Shown here: one piece after another, positions 1-12,345 of the stretch
Layout: each line of letters opens with the position of its first letter
How positions within the stretch are numbered: position 1 is the stretch's first letter
From: Antennarius striatus
Lineage: Eukaryota > Chordata > Actinopteri > Lophiiformes > Antennariidae
DNA: 64,000 bases
Direction of reading: 5' to 3'
NCBI RefSeq assembly: GCF_040054535.1
Contig: NC_090797.1
Span: forward strand, 3,779,501-3,843,500
Translations under genes and position numbers: made by a program
Notes under the pieces: generated by a model
What the model was told of the DNA's origin: nothing
Databases searched by the model: none
What the model saw: only the letters and a program-made list of their open reading frames with translations

Positions 1-3000
1 CCTCAGACCAAGATTCATGAGAATCTGTTGTAGTTTATGCCTAATTCAAAAAATACATTTTTTTTTCAGGTTTTTGGTGATCCTTTAAATATTTTCTGTG
101 TAAAAATAAATAGCCCTATCTTGTAAAAAAGCAGAATAAGCTGCAACCTAAGAAGCAACACAAGTCAGACAGACATTAGACATCATTCTTGAGAGGTGTT
201 GACTTTCAAATTCTTATTTAAAATGTTTCAGAGAGAAGGTAGAAGATCTTTACTGAGTTTTCTAAAACAAGAAGAAGAAAAGCTGTGACGTATTTTAATG
301 GGGAAAAACCTCACAACGGTTATTTTTTATACATCACTTTAGTTTAGCGCAGATGTTTAGCACATTCAGTCCCCATGATGGCTAGCGTGAAGATAGCATT
401 TGACTTAGGATAATAAATTTAGCCATGATCCTAGCCGCTGCTAATCTGACTCTGGATCAGGCCTGACCAGTTGGCAAATTTAGGCGTAACACAGAGGCCT
501 ACGTTAATATTTCTTAAACCCTCAGGTTCCGATGAAACTAAAACCATAAGCCCGCGACAAAGCAAACACGCCCAGCTCCTCTGAGCCGTCTGTTGCTTCT
601 TTGGTAAAGCAACGCCTCTGTGGCGGGCGTGGGTCGGTTTGCACTGGTGTCACAGGCTCTAAATTCAACGCTGACAGCCTGTCGGGTTCGTTTTAGCTAA
701 ACCTTGGCCGGCTTCACCGCTGGATGTGTTCCACATCGCGTGAAAACATCCACCTCGGCCCGGAGTGTCTTCAAACACCTGTCCTGTGTTGGTTTGACAC
801 GTCGAATGTACGGTCAGGCTAGGTTTACCGAAAGCTCGGCCTCCGAGTGGTTTCTAATAATGGAGACATGAAGAGGAAACAGATGGTCGTCTCTAAATTT
901 AGCCTGATAACCACGGCGTGATTATCCATTATTCAGGAGGGAATAAATGATGCCTCGCTGCTGTCACTCCATCAGAATTGGACGTTTGAAGGCATTTCGG
1001 CTTTGGGGCTTCAACTTTCCACTTGCTTGTTTGTCAAAGAAGAGACTTGTGGGCAGGCGTCATTGTGTGTTTGTGGAGTTTTTGTCTGTGGAGGCCCCCC
1101 TCCAAGACTCAGATGACTGCTGGTAAAATGAGGCCTAGATAGGCGGACAATCGTTTCAGACTCCGGCAAGGTGACATCGGATCCTTCCGTCTTCTCACAC
1201 CTCGGCTAAAACGGGGGTGCTTAATATTTTTGCGTTCCTTTACTATGCAGGAAGATGATGATGATGAACCACCACAATTAGCAAGATGACAGCAAGATTT
1301 AATTTCCTCTGAGGTTACTGATGCCCACCCTCATGATGATGATCAACATGACTGAACATCTGTTTTAAGGCGCGGGAGTCTAAATTTAGCCCATTATGAA
1401 TCACTTACCATCATATATCATATGTAAATGGAATTATAATCCTACCCACATATTAATTTTGTAACATGTCTCCCTAACCCTGAGAGCATTAACAGAAATC
1501 CAGAAGTTATCCTGTTGCAATCCTCTAAAGTAACCAGACTCATTTACAGTAGATGTGAAAATCTTATTTCTTTCATTTTCAAACTTTTCTACTGGATTAA
1601 TTTTAATCCAGCAAATATACAGTTACTTTAGCTCTACATAGTAATTTACATGTCCAGTTAGATATCCATATTCATCCACAGCTGTCGACAACCATTCCTT
1701 TTGATAAAACACCTGTTTCAAACATTGTCGTCTCATATTCTTTCTACAAAATACACATTTCAAGTGTTTTTTTAATTATTTCCCCATCATGCCATTATTA
1801 TTGTGACATAACATCCTGATCAGATCGGTGTAGTGCCTTTATAACCCTGATTAAACAACAGACCATCCTGTCATTTGACCTCCAGTAACATGACAACCTG
1901 TAGACTTATTGTATTTCCATCACATTCAGGTGATAACCACTGTTGTTAAAATGATAACATGACTTCTGCAGGGTAGTTATTTCATTTTCGTTAACACTGA
2001 GGAATGTTGAGGTTATCTGGAGAGTAATTTACGTTAGATATGCGTGGAACTGGAGGCAGAACATCCGGGGATTTTGGAGCTCACATGTAGCTGAGGCTGT
2101 CCTTAGTGTTGCAGGTATTTAAAAATTATAGCCATAAAAAGCATTTGAATTTTTTTTTACTCAAGAATGGAAATATATCAATATATCAAATTTTTTATAC
2201 CTGTCTAATAGATATTAAGAGTTTTACACTAATTATTTTTTTAAAAAGTTAGCAAAGTTAGCAGGATTCAGAGCAGTGAGGCGCAAATAAAGGCACAACA
2301 TTCTGGCCTTAAAGAGGATATTTGAACAGTTTCACTGTTAGGATTTCACAACCATCCATTCTTCAGCCTTCACGATCAATATTATTCTTTGATCGGCTTT
2401 TATCTCCTGGATTCCAACTGGGGAGTAACAACTGGTTGGTCAAAGGTGAACTCCGGTGTACACATCATGCACAGCACTAAACTACCGTTTGATTACCTCA
2501 CTGTTCAAGAGTTACACAAGTGAAGCAGCGAACTGACGTAATCAGTTACAGCTGCTTATAACGCAATTACGCATTCTAATAGCGGAAGCCTCGCCTGTGG
2601 AGGCGAGGCCTCTCCTTAAATTTAACATGAGGTGGCGACAACTTGGGAGCGCCATCAGATATCATCTGAGATGGATTGGATTCTAATGTGTTTGGGAAGA
2701 AGGAGAAGTTAGGAGTGGTGCTCCTCTGACCTGACACTATTACATCACTCTCACATTTTAAAGTGTTCTTTATTATATGGTAAAATGTACTAGTCTGGAC
2801 AATAATTGGGGTTGAAAATCACCTCAATTATGATTTAATTTCACTGAAAATGGGAGTCAATGGCAAAGAGAAAAAAAACCGCTATAATTTAGGACTTAAA
2901 ATAACCTCATATGGCTGGGTTTAATGAATGTTATAGCTTTGCTTCAGCACATGTAAGCTGGAATCCAAAACACGTGATGCATAAACAGTTGAATTAAAAT

Positions 3001-3900
3001 GCAATAAAAATATCATGAGTGATATCATAATTGAATTTACAAGCTTCCATTAATAGGCTGATTTGTCTGTCGTCTATGCATTCCACTTGTGACAATAAGT
3101 CAGACTTTATCATGGCGGAGATTTGACCTTGACACAAAACATTATGAAAACATAATTGTTATTGCCAGCCTTAAATATGTCTCTGTTCCACCTGTTTGTC
3201 TGAGTAAGTCAAAACAGTGTGATAGGAACCCAGCATGTAAGATAACAGAACCCAGGAACTAAAGTAAGTGTTCAAACAACAATTCAAACAACATTCCTTT
3301 CCTCTTTAATTTTTGAAAACTCATAAAAAATTCTTGCTGCGATTTTCAATCTGTGTAAGTAACACCAATAGCTAAATCATGTGACTAAATTATTATTTAA
3401 TTGATAATTGAATACTGTTAGTGTGGAGAATTATTGAATGACAGACATAAAAAAAAAGATAAATAAAAATAGATAGACATGCATAGAAATAAAACATAGA
3501 TTGAGTAATCAAATCACAGCTTTTAAATTGTCAAACTGAATAAATGCGTATTCATTCTCCTGCATTGGCTCACTCAACCGGCTCTGCAGGTTTTCAATGA
3601 CCATTCCAGGGAACCACCTCTTGCATGTCATGGCATAGTTCCAGTCATGTTGCCCTAGCCATGGCATTCCTGCAAATGACATTTTGTCCCAAGCTATGTG
3701 CCTTATTATAGGGGTTGTTTAGAGTAACATTCATTCCATTGAACCAGCATGGCTATTTCTCAAAAATTATGTTTCTACAGAAACCAATTTTAGAATAAGA
3801 GAAAAGTTCTGGTCAAAAGATGTTCTGCTAATTTAATGTGTATATTTTTGGACAGAAATAAAAAGTCTTTAAGAAGTCATGTATGGTGTTCAATGATCCA
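1..3900. other. 5' flank, no gene recognised
   Basis: I see no coding exon, RNA gene or repeat of recognisable family here. The stretch is AT-rich single-copy-looking DNA with a somewhat more GC-rich block at about 540-1200. There is no long open frame on either strand. It may hold distal regulatory DNA of nudt4 or of an upstream neighbour, but nothing specific supports that. Confidence 0.5.
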
Positions 3901-3955
3901 TTAACACCCGGCTGTCAAGGGGGTCTGAACTCTACTGTTGATTCACTGTTTTGAC

Positions 3956-4410
3956 AGGGGGTGTAGCCCCGCCCACTGAGACCAGCCCAGCCAATGAGCG
4001 TCCTCCTGCCTCGACGGAGCTATCCGTACGTCTGTCCGCCAGTTCATTGTACTGAGTCAGCGGCCATGCGCAAATGGATCCAGAGGAGGGTTGTGCTGTG
4101 GAGTCTACATAAGATCTCTGCCTGCGGGGCTGCACACACACACCGCTGACGGGAAATCACAGGCAGCACCTGGATCTGGATCCACCACCTATATTTACCT
4201 TCTAGGCGTTCTGGAATCCGGTCTAGTCCGGCGGTTACCTCGGTTCGTCAACAGCAACCTCCCTTTTAACTGACCATCTCAGACCGCGGATGCAGATAAC
4301 GGCGATGCGGCGGCTGTGCTGTTGATTCGTTTTTTGGGACCATCTGACCGTCGTTACCGGTTGTTGTTGTTGTTTTTAAATTGAAAAAGAAAGCCGATTT
4401 AAAATCTACA
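3956..4410 (+). promoter_or_regulatory. nudt4: nudt4 promoter and 5' UTR region with two uORFs
   Basis: A GC box (ccccgccc, 3967-3974) and a CCAAT box (3991-3995) sit about 0.4 kb before the nudt4 start, in a GC-rich block that contrasts with the AT-rich flank. No convincing TATA box is visible. Two short upstream ORFs precede the main start: 4066-4149 (27 codons, good context ggccATGc) and 4290-4325 (11 codons). The first is in frame with nudt4 but closed by a stop. If the transcription start lies before 4066, both could damp translation. The exact start site is not visible in sequence alone. Confidence 0.55.
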
Positions 4411-4506
4411 ATGAAGCTCAAGCCGAACCAGACCAGGACGTACGACTGCGAGGGCTTCAAGAAACGTGCGGCGTGTCTGTGTTTCAAGAATGAGCGTGAA
4501 GAAGAG
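4411..4506 (+). CDS. nudt4: nudt4 coding exon 1
   Basis: This exon encodes the N-terminus MKLKPNQTRTYD... through ...NEREEE (32 codons, phase 0). The donor gaagag|gtaagc is strong. The start has G at -3 from a weak context (ctacaATGa), and the first residues match the DIPP N-terminus. Intron 1 is 5.7 kb. Confidence 0.95.
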
Positions 4507-4553
4507 GTAAGCTGGCAACATTACGTATGACTGATACGAACAATATCAATGGG

Positions 4554-4591
<38 letters not shown>

Positions 4592-6914
4592 CATGTGGCC
4601 TAGTCTTCCCTTATCTTCAACCGGTCATTCAAACAAAACATGGGTGATTATGAATAAAATAAATGATATTCTTCCGTGTTACACTTGAAGTTTAATCTAT
4701 GGCTTCCTTGTTGGTGTTGCTCCGTTTAGCTCATTGTTTTAGCTTGTGTTTCTGTTTCTGCTACTGATGCGCCTCGGGCCATCCAGTTTAGGCTAGTTTG
4801 AGGTGCACGTAGAAGAAGCAGGGGGGAAAAAGCTGTTGTCATAGTCGCTTCAAAGCAACACCGCTTTTGACTTTCACAATAAAACTTAGGGGAGGGTACC
4901 GTATGCGAAGCCTTATTGACCGGGAGCGCAAGGCTCTTATTGTGAAGTGTAATACTTTCAATTTCCGGTTAGCTTCTTGCTAGCTTGAAGCAGCTCGCGC
5001 AATCGGTGTTTAGGCGGACTGTTACGCTCTTCCTTCATTAACAGGTTCACTTTCGGCTCGCATTGTTTAAAGGGTTAAAAATATGAGCTATTATCCATTA
5101 AGTTTATCAAACATCACGTCACGACGCCATAATTAATACCGCAAACATCCATGACCAGGCAGTGACCATTCATGATTATGCTGCATCCCGCCGGCCTCGA
5201 GCGCAGCTGCGTAGCGTTTGAGTGCTGGAGGATTTAAAGGGGCCTTCGCGTGTTGATATGGGAATACAGCTGAGATGGGTACGGTTTGTTGTTATTACGT
5301 CATCGAGACTTTCGTGGTGACGACATAAAATGCAGTCGGTTCACTTTCAGGAGACTACTGTCGCTTTCTTATTTAGTTTAGTTTTTGTTTTTTTGCATAT
5401 TTGTCCATTAATACAACCTAATTGAAGATTGAGTTTTAAATTCCCTACAAATTTGAATGTAACACGGACTATCTTATTATACAATCAGTTTTGTACGCAA
5501 ATTTCAGATGTCAGAAATAGTGGACTTGGACAGATAAATCAAACAGTAGGAAAACTGAACAAATAAACAAACCAGTTCGTCAATGAGAGTCCAAAGCCTT
5601 GAACAGATGGAAATCTGCTCAAATTCTTTACGCAAGATGAGAAATGGAAAGAAAAATATTTTTGTCCCATGCTTTCACTCATTAATGTTTAAATATAGGC
5701 AGTTTGTTCATCTGTCTGTTCACGGGGTTATGTTTTAAATATATTTTAATAAAGAGTTCATTATTTCTTAGCGGATTCATTGCAGGATAGGAGAAACTAG
5801 ACTATTTTTGCTTCTAACTGCAGGGAGAATACATTCAATGCTTGGAGTCAAATTGAACAATGACATCCCCAAATGTCAGAAGTATAATCAGTATATAAAC
5901 ATTCTGAACGTGTTTATAGGTTCAGAGAAGATTTACGACAGACATATAACAAATTATAAAAACGATGCAGATAGGTTTGTAGCAGAAACTGCGTTGATAT
6001 CCATATTTACTGAGCTAGATTTATGAAGAAAATGACCATTAGCTGAATATTCTCTTGAATAACTTTCAAAACTATGATGATACAATCTAACTCCAAAATT
6101 GTTGGGCCGGTTTCTTCGTCTAGGAATCTTATTATGAAGGTCAAACTATCCTTGTCTGATTTCTGAGACGCTGTCTCCATTTATAAAGAAACTGAATTGA
6201 ACTTTATGACATCAGGCAGTTTGGATTTGTTACCCCAAAGTTCTCGACTTGTATCAGTGATGTGTTGTTCAAGAGGTGGATTTTGAGCCAATCCGGGCAC
6301 AGATACTGAATCTGGACCTCTTTTAAAGTACTTTATGTTGTTTTTGGCTCCTCAGTCTGAGAGTATATTGATTTCTCGGTGCGACTGATGATGTCCAGAC
6401 TTTTATTCACATCCGAGCCACAGGCCCTGACTCCTGCTGCAGCGACTCACCGCTGAGTTTGGCACGGACACACACTGTTATACAATATACTGTAAAAGCA
6501 GCCCAGGCTGGTGTCGCTAGACTGGCACGGAGATCTGCTGGAGCCCTCCGGAGTCGGGCAGCTAACAGATCTCAAGATTCACATCCTCTCACTCAAACAT
6601 GTGCACACGTTATGTAATCATTATGTCAGAGTTTCACAACTCGATCTGAAAGATTTATGTCTTTACTTATGTGAGATTTTCATGTGAATTTATATTTAAC
6701 TGTTGTAAAAAAAGAAACACATCACCTCTGCTTGCGCAATTTGTTGTCGAAGAGACTTTCAGGATTTGACAGGCGTGTCTGCTCATGCAGACAGAGACGA
6801 CACCGCTGGAAGAAAGGGGAACCGGTCAGGTGATCCAATTTTAAGATTTCCGGGCCCGCCATCGGCTTGAAACAGAGGGGTTTGCATCATCTTTGATTTC
6901 CTCCAAACACACGA

Positions 6915-6994
<80 letters not shown>

Positions 6995-7245
6995 AGTTCT
7001 TTGACACCGGAGACTCTGGCTGGGGGTCGTAATGCAAGCTGGGCCTCAGCCGCTACCGGACCGTTTTCTTTCAGAGGGGGGGGAAGGAGAAAGCCGAGCC
7101 GTTGGACACACACACACACGCACACATGCACACACGCACACACACATCCTCTGTGGCGGCAATTAAACTCCCAGCCGGGGAAAACAGGAGAAACATGACA
7201 ATAGTGATCACTGGATGGCAGCGATGACAGATGAGGCCACCTGAG

Positions 7246-7286
<41 letters not shown>

Positions 7287-10200
7287 CGCGTGTGTGTGTG
7301 TGTGTGTGTGTGTCGCCCGAGGCCGGGGGAGCGCCTTTAATTAGTTTACATCATAATTGTGTCCTGGTATGTAAATAAGAATCCACTTCCAGGAGACTCT
7401 GACAGCTTTTTAAAGTTGATGTTATCTAAGACCGACTCCAACACCGACGAGGTCAAAGGGTGGCGAAGGAGAGGCGATCCGTCGCTACGGAAACCCATCT
7501 TTTCACTGATTTAAGCAAAACTAGCATCAGGTTTCCACAGTGATGGAATATAGAATGACGTTTAGCAACACCCCCGCCGTGCCATCCGTGAAATGACGCC
7601 ACGATGATTGTTCAGGTTTTGGTGATATCCTCCATCTTCATCGCCATGGTAACCCAGGCTATAAATGATTAGAAAAGGTGAAACTGAAGGTCAGTTCGAG
7701 TGGATACTTCGCAGAAAGTACAAATTCTGGTGCTCTGCCTCCGTCTCTGCCTCCAGCGCTACGTGTTTACAACTCCTCTCTTATTGGCTGACACCCGTGT
7801 AATCCCACAGATTACCGTTTGAGCGTGATCCATCCCACCGCCGCACTTGTGAACCATTTAAGACTTTCCATCATTCTTGTTTCCAGACCTCCCAGCCTGG
7901 TTTGGCACGCAGAGCCCTTTTTATTTGACAGCTAAAGGCCTTCCTCCTTCAGGGGGGTGTTGAAGGTGTTTATATCCTCCAGAATATCCCAGCCCGCTGT
8001 GCCCGTTTGAGCCCCCGCCAGAGGACTCAGACCAGAGGACAGCGGCTGTCATGAACCCTGTTTTACGACCGGCGATCGTTCCCCTCGCCCTCGGAATCGA
8101 TCTTCTCTTCTAGAAAGTGTTTTCACGAGAGACTTATCCACCCCACACCCCCACCTAACCCCCCAGGCCGTGTTGGTTTTTCCTCGACAGCGGTTGATGC
8201 GTGCTCTTGCGTAACCTTCCATTGTTTTGCACAGATTAATGTTTGGTTAAGCGACGGGGGCCAGATAGCGCGGCGCGAGTCTGACAAACGTCCCTGTTGT
8301 TTTTCACCACCCCAAAGGAGATTTACTGTACGTTGCTTCACAGCTTTCCCGCCTCCGTTTTCACCCCCGGAGGCCCCCCACCCCCACCCCTAGAGACATG
8401 GTCTGAGTTCCAAAACAGTAAAAAGTATTTGGACGAACTGCTTCCAAATATAAAAGGGATTTCTGAGCTTTAAATTCCACCAAAGCGATTTTTTCTTTCT
8501 TTTCTTATAAAGATACACCCCCCCACCCCAGAAGAGCCTCTGCTGCTTCCTCTAACTGATGTGTCACGGTATTAATCTCAGAAGCACGTGTGAAGAAACA
8601 TCCTTAATTACACGCCACTCGCAATATGTCGATTCACCGCTCCACATTCCTGGATCCGTAAATGTCGTCTTATTACGTGGAGTTTCTGTCGGGCAGCAAC
8701 CAGGAGATAAAAATGGAACCAGCCAAGCTGAAATCTGCTTCGTCCTCTCTGACCTGGGAGCTCTTTGCCATTTTTAAAAAAATTTTGTTTCACCATCCTG
8801 AGGATAAATAGACGCTGCTCATCTTCCGTTTTAAGCCCCCGGCTGGCTGAGAAAATCAGACCCGAATCGAGTTATTTATAAAAATTTGGGATAAATAAAG
8901 GCCTGCGGAGTGTGATGCACGCGATTCCAGGAAACGACTCAAAAAGTTGTTTTGTGCGTTTCATCCAAATACTCAACTTTTTTTTCCCCTTTTTCTTTGC
9001 ATGCAAACGAAGCAGGATAAAAGATTCAATCTTCACTTTCTCTGTTCTTGAGTACGTTTAGGGTTTCTCACTAAATCTGCACCGTCATGTTCGGCATTTC
9101 CTGACGTTTATCCACCACCGCCGCCACCACCCCCTCATCCTAACCTCCATCGTGGATTTAACAGGCAGCTCTGGCCAGGGGCCGAATGCGGCACGTGAGG
9201 AAGACTGTGGGACCGTTTGGCGAGCACCGTCTGTGCTCTGACCTTTGACCTCACCTGTTTAGAACATCCTCAGAAGGCCTCTGGAGGAGGCGGCCGCGTA
9301 AAACGAAAGAAAGCCAAATCTGGATTAAGCGACAGACTTGACTCCACCGGCGGATTACCAGATATAGCGGTCAGGAGGGTGACGGAGGCGGACGTCGCCT
9401 TATGTCGCACAAGCTGCTCGGTTTGAATCCTCGCGTGTCATAAAGTGATTTAATAGCTGACAAATTACAAGCTGTAGGAGTCGCAGTATGGTGGCTTGAA
9501 TGCTATTGAACCGGCTTTTCCCGTAAGGGCATGCTGGGATTCCGGCGAACCGTCACGAGCGCCGTTCCGACAGCGATTGAATTGTCCCGTGTTTTGCAGC
9601 AGGTGCGACTGTGTCTGTTGTTGGTTGCTATATGGATACAGGCAGAAACTGCAGACGCAGGCTCATCCGATCCGCGCATATCGATGTACACTGCAACTGT
9701 AGTGTAATTCAACCCCCCCCCAGGATTTTCTAGATGGGTGGGGGGTGGGGGGGGCAACAACTGATTTGAGCGGCTCCGTTTAAATTGAAAAAAAAAAAAT
9801 CACACAGATGTTTGGAAGAAGATAGATGTGTTAAGAAAATAGAATTTTTCAAGAAAATTAAATATGATCTTTATGGTTTTCTGATCATATTGATTGTATT
9901 TTCATTTATATGTCGTCAGTTTCATGTAATCATTCAGAAGAACCTGTGAAATAAATGTCATGTCAGAATTTCTTATCTGTGTGTCTGCAACAATGCAGAG
10001 TGAACAGCAGATGCAGCTCCAGTTCATCTGTCATCTCTGCTTGACACACAAAGGTCAAAGGTCACATCTCATGTTCAATCCCCAGTATCAGCCTGACTCA
10101 AAAAAAGCACTGAAAGAATCTGTGAGAGTTCAGAAAGGACTCTTATTTTCTATTTTACATTGATATTCTTCTACATCCTGTCTTTTATTTTGTAGGTGCT

Positions 10201-12345
10201 TCTGGTCAGCAGCAGTCGGCACCCGGACCAGTGGATCGTCCCCGGAGGCGGGATGGAGCCGGAAGAGGAGCCGTGTGGCGCAGCAGTGCGAGAAGTGTTC
10301 GAGGAGGTGAACGCAAACCTAAAAAAATTATCTCACGAGTGTCGGTCCAAAAGTTATTTTTTGCCTAAAAGTGGAGAAACGGGGCAGATTCCAGATAAAC
10401 GATTGACCTCAGGAGGATAAACGGGCATCTGTGATGTGATCCACCTGTCCGTTATGTAACAGGAATTCAAGGCAGCTCACAAAAAAGTTGCCCTTTGGAA
10501 GTGTCCCAGTGTTACATCTGCTGCTGTAAAAATGCCGCAACTCTACAACAAAGAGTCTGGGGGATGGGGGGGTTCTTACATCTAAAAAAACAAAACAAAA
10601 AACAATTTCTGCTTTTTACAGTAATAAAAATTGATTACAAATCTTGTAAAAGCTGTGAAAGGCAATTCTGTGCATCCTCCGGGGGGGGGTTGGGGTGGGG
10701 GGGGGTGTTACACGACTCCCACAGCGTTATTTAAAAAACACCAGTGTGGAATTGTGCGGTTTCTTCATTCCCGCGTTGGGATGCTCGGAGGGCCTCGCTG
10801 TCAGTGGTCGGATGACTGAGGTGTCCCCCCACCCCCACTTCTGTTGGAGACCTTGTGTTCTCACTGACGTCGGCGATCTAAACCTGGCTCCTCGCTGGAT
10901 TCTTGAGCGTTCTCGGACCCTCCGGGCCGGTGGCCGCTGGGCGACACTTGTGAAATATGCCGAGCCGGGTGGGGATGGGGGGGCAAAGAAAGGGAAAGAT
11001 GTCACACGTCTTCACAGTAATCCGATTCCCATCGGGCACATCTGAATTAAGACAGCCTGTTGGGTTTTTGTGATTGGTTGTTGCGTAAAGCCATTGCGAC
11101 CCGAAACATGTTGGGTTTTTTTTTGGTAGAAATCTCACAAAGAAAATGTAAAATCCACACTTTTTTTTCTAATACTATCCTCCTTTCATTCTTCAGGCTG
11201 GTGTGAAGGGCAAGCTCGGACGTTTGCTTGGTGTGTTCGAGGTAAGCTCCCCTCTGACTCATTCTATTTTGCACAAACGCGACAGAAGAAAAGTAAAAGA
11301 CTCACAATTTACCATGACATAACTGACCCTTTGTCGTGCATTAACCCCACGTCGCACAAATGCACTAAACTGGACAGATATCGGGCATTAACGGACCTGT
11401 TTTTTACAACGTGCATCATTAAAACAGAAATTCAGCCTCCTCTCTTTCTGATCCACAAAGCAAAACCAGGATCGGAAGCACCGGACGTACGTGTACGTAT
11501 TGACGGTCACGGAAACGCTGGAGGCCTGGGAGGACTCCGTCAACATAGGTATGGCTTCCCATTTTGATCCACGCTCTTTTGTTATTTACGCGGCGGGCAG
11601 CATCTCTCCTGGAGACCCCGTCGGCAAAGGGATTGCAGTGACAACGGAGTATCTATAAATCTAGGCCACGGCTGCTGCAGTGCTTCTTGGCTGCAGTATG
11701 TTACAGCTGTCAGCAACCTGGATGCCAGTATCCAGCCTTATGTGCTCAGTGAGGAGAATCCGCTACCCGTTATCTGCTCACAAGCCTGCTGCCTGCATTA
11801 TAATGTGCTTCTGAAATATTATATCTGTATGCACATGCAGAGAATCTACCTTCACCTTGATTTAAATAATTTTTAGACAAACCAAAAAACCCGGTGTGAA
11901 CTTGAAATGCTATGATTGACATACCGGGTTATGTCGCTTCGTTGCTTTCCATAATTTAATAAAGGGAGTGACATAATGAGATAATCACCTTCTGATGCAA
12001 CGAAAGATCAGCCTGTGGGAACAAAGCAGAAGTGGTAAAGCCTGTAGTTACAATGTATTTACTGTATGATAGCAAAAAAAAAAATCCGAATTCTTTGGTT
12101 GTGCTCTGTCTCCCCCTGCAGGCCGTAAGCGGGAATGGTTCACGGTGGACGAGGCCATCAAAGTCCTGCAAAGCCACAAACCCGTCCACGCCGAGTATCT
12201 GCGGAGGCTCCAGCTCAGCTGCTCCCCCACCAACGGGAACTCCATCCTCCCGAGCCCCCCGCCCAACGACAACTACCCCCATTACAGCGCCACCGCCACC
12301 ACCACCCCCTCCACAGGCACCGTGCTGGGCACCTCCTGCAGATAG
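4411..12345 (+). CDS. nudt4: nudt4, diphosphoinositol polyphosphate phosphohydrolase 2 (five exons)
   Basis: Coding exons are 4411-4506, 10196-10306, 11197-11241, 11461-11548 and 12122-12345, giving 564 nt and 187 aa; human NUDT4 is about 180. The family hydrolyses diphosphoinositol polyphosphates (PP-InsP5, bis-PP-InsP4) and diadenosine polyphosphates in the cytosol, and has mRNA-decapping activity. The Nudix box is visible at about residues 50-72: GGGMEPEEEP, then REVFEEAGV, with catalytic glutamates in REVFEE. HPDQWIVPGGG and KHRTYVYVLTVTE match DIPP proteins. Assignment to NUDT4 rather than NUDT3 rests on KPNQTRTYD, EGFKKRAACLCF, VKGKLGRLLGVFE and HKPVHAEYL. All introns are GT-AG and all phases join. 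The tail after about residue 150 is Pro/Thr-rich and diverged. The start has one Met where mammals have two. Whether this is the a or b teleost copy cannot be told. Confidence 0.95.
4554..4590. repeat. (TG)n microsatellite, nudt4 intron 1
   Basis: An uninterrupted TG run of about 18 units lies 48 bp inside intron 1. It is likely polymorphic. Confidence 0.95.
6916..6991. repeat. (CA)n microsatellite, about 37 units
   Basis: A pure CA run interrupted only at its left edge. It faces a TG/CG tract about 257 bp downstream. Confidence 0.95.
7106..7147. repeat. Imperfect CA repeat
   Basis: CA units with cg and tg interruptions (acacgcacac, catgcacaca). Confidence 0.9.
7248..7312. repeat. (TG)n/(CG)n alternating tract
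   Basis: About 65 bp of unbroken purine-pyrimidine alternation, with a CG-rich core (gcgcgcgcgtgcgcg) inside TG runs. This is a classic Z-DNA-prone sequence. Confidence 0.95.
9712..9754. repeat. C-run followed by G-rich tract
   Basis: A run of Cs at about 9712-9721 is followed by G3-T-G6-T-G8 at 9736-9754. The two halves can pair as a hairpin, and the G side fits a quadruplex-forming pattern. Confidence 0.75.
10196..10306 (+). CDS. nudt4: nudt4 coding exon 2 (first part of Nudix box)
   Basis: It encodes VLLVSSSRHPDQWIVPGGG, then MEPEEEPCGAAVREVFEE (37 codons, phase 0 at both ends). Acceptor is ttgtag, donor gaggag|gtgaac. The exon carries nearly all of the Nudix motif and ends between the catalytic EE and the following AGV. 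Confidence 0.96.
10681..10708. repeat. G-rich tract, nudt4 intron 2
   Basis: A G9-TT-G4-T-G9 pattern fits a G-quadruplex-forming sequence on the sense strand, within a short (890-bp) intron. Confidence 0.75.
11197..11241 (+). CDS. nudt4: nudt4 coding exon 3 (end of Nudix box)
   Basis: This 45-nt micro-exon encodes AGVKGKLGRLLGVFE and completes the Nudix box. Acceptor is ttcttcag, donor ttcgag|gtaagc. KGKLGRLLG is NUDT4-like; NUDT3 has KGTLGRLVG. Confidence 0.95.
11461..11548 (+). CDS. nudt4: nudt4 coding exon 4
   Basis: It encodes QNQDRKHRTYVYV, then LTVTETLEAWEDSVNI, and ends in phase 1 at atag|gtatgg. The acceptor is cacaaag|caaaac, with a pyrimidine-rich tract before it. The first codon is an extra Gln relative to the shorter mammalian isoform; no AG sits at the next codon boundary to remove it. 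Confidence 0.94.
12122..12345 (+). CDS. nudt4: nudt4 coding exon 5 (C-terminus, TAG stop)
   Basis: It encodes GRKREWFTVDEAIKVLQSHK, PVHAEYLRRLQLSCSPTNGN and a Pro/Thr/Ala-rich tail ending TSCR, then TAG at 12343. The first half is strongly conserved; the tail is lineage-specific, as in other DIPP2 proteins. Confidence 0.95.

Larger units (their letters stand above)
4591..10195 (+). other. nudt4: nudt4 intron 1 interior
   Basis: This is the rest of a 5.7-kb intron closed by the acceptor ttttgtag|gtgctt. It contains three Z-DNA-type dinucleotide tracts at 6.9-7.3 kb and a G-rich/C-rich pair at 9.71-9.75 kb, annotated separately. The 5.0-5.3 kb part is GC-richer and may hold intronic regulatory sequence. 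The open frame at 5808-6026 has no recognisable similarity. Confidence 0.6.

Noticed and set aside
6841..7198. Frames of about 100 codons on both strands, rich in His-Thr or Cys-Val
   Set aside because: Direct translations of the (CA)n/(TG)n microsatellites.
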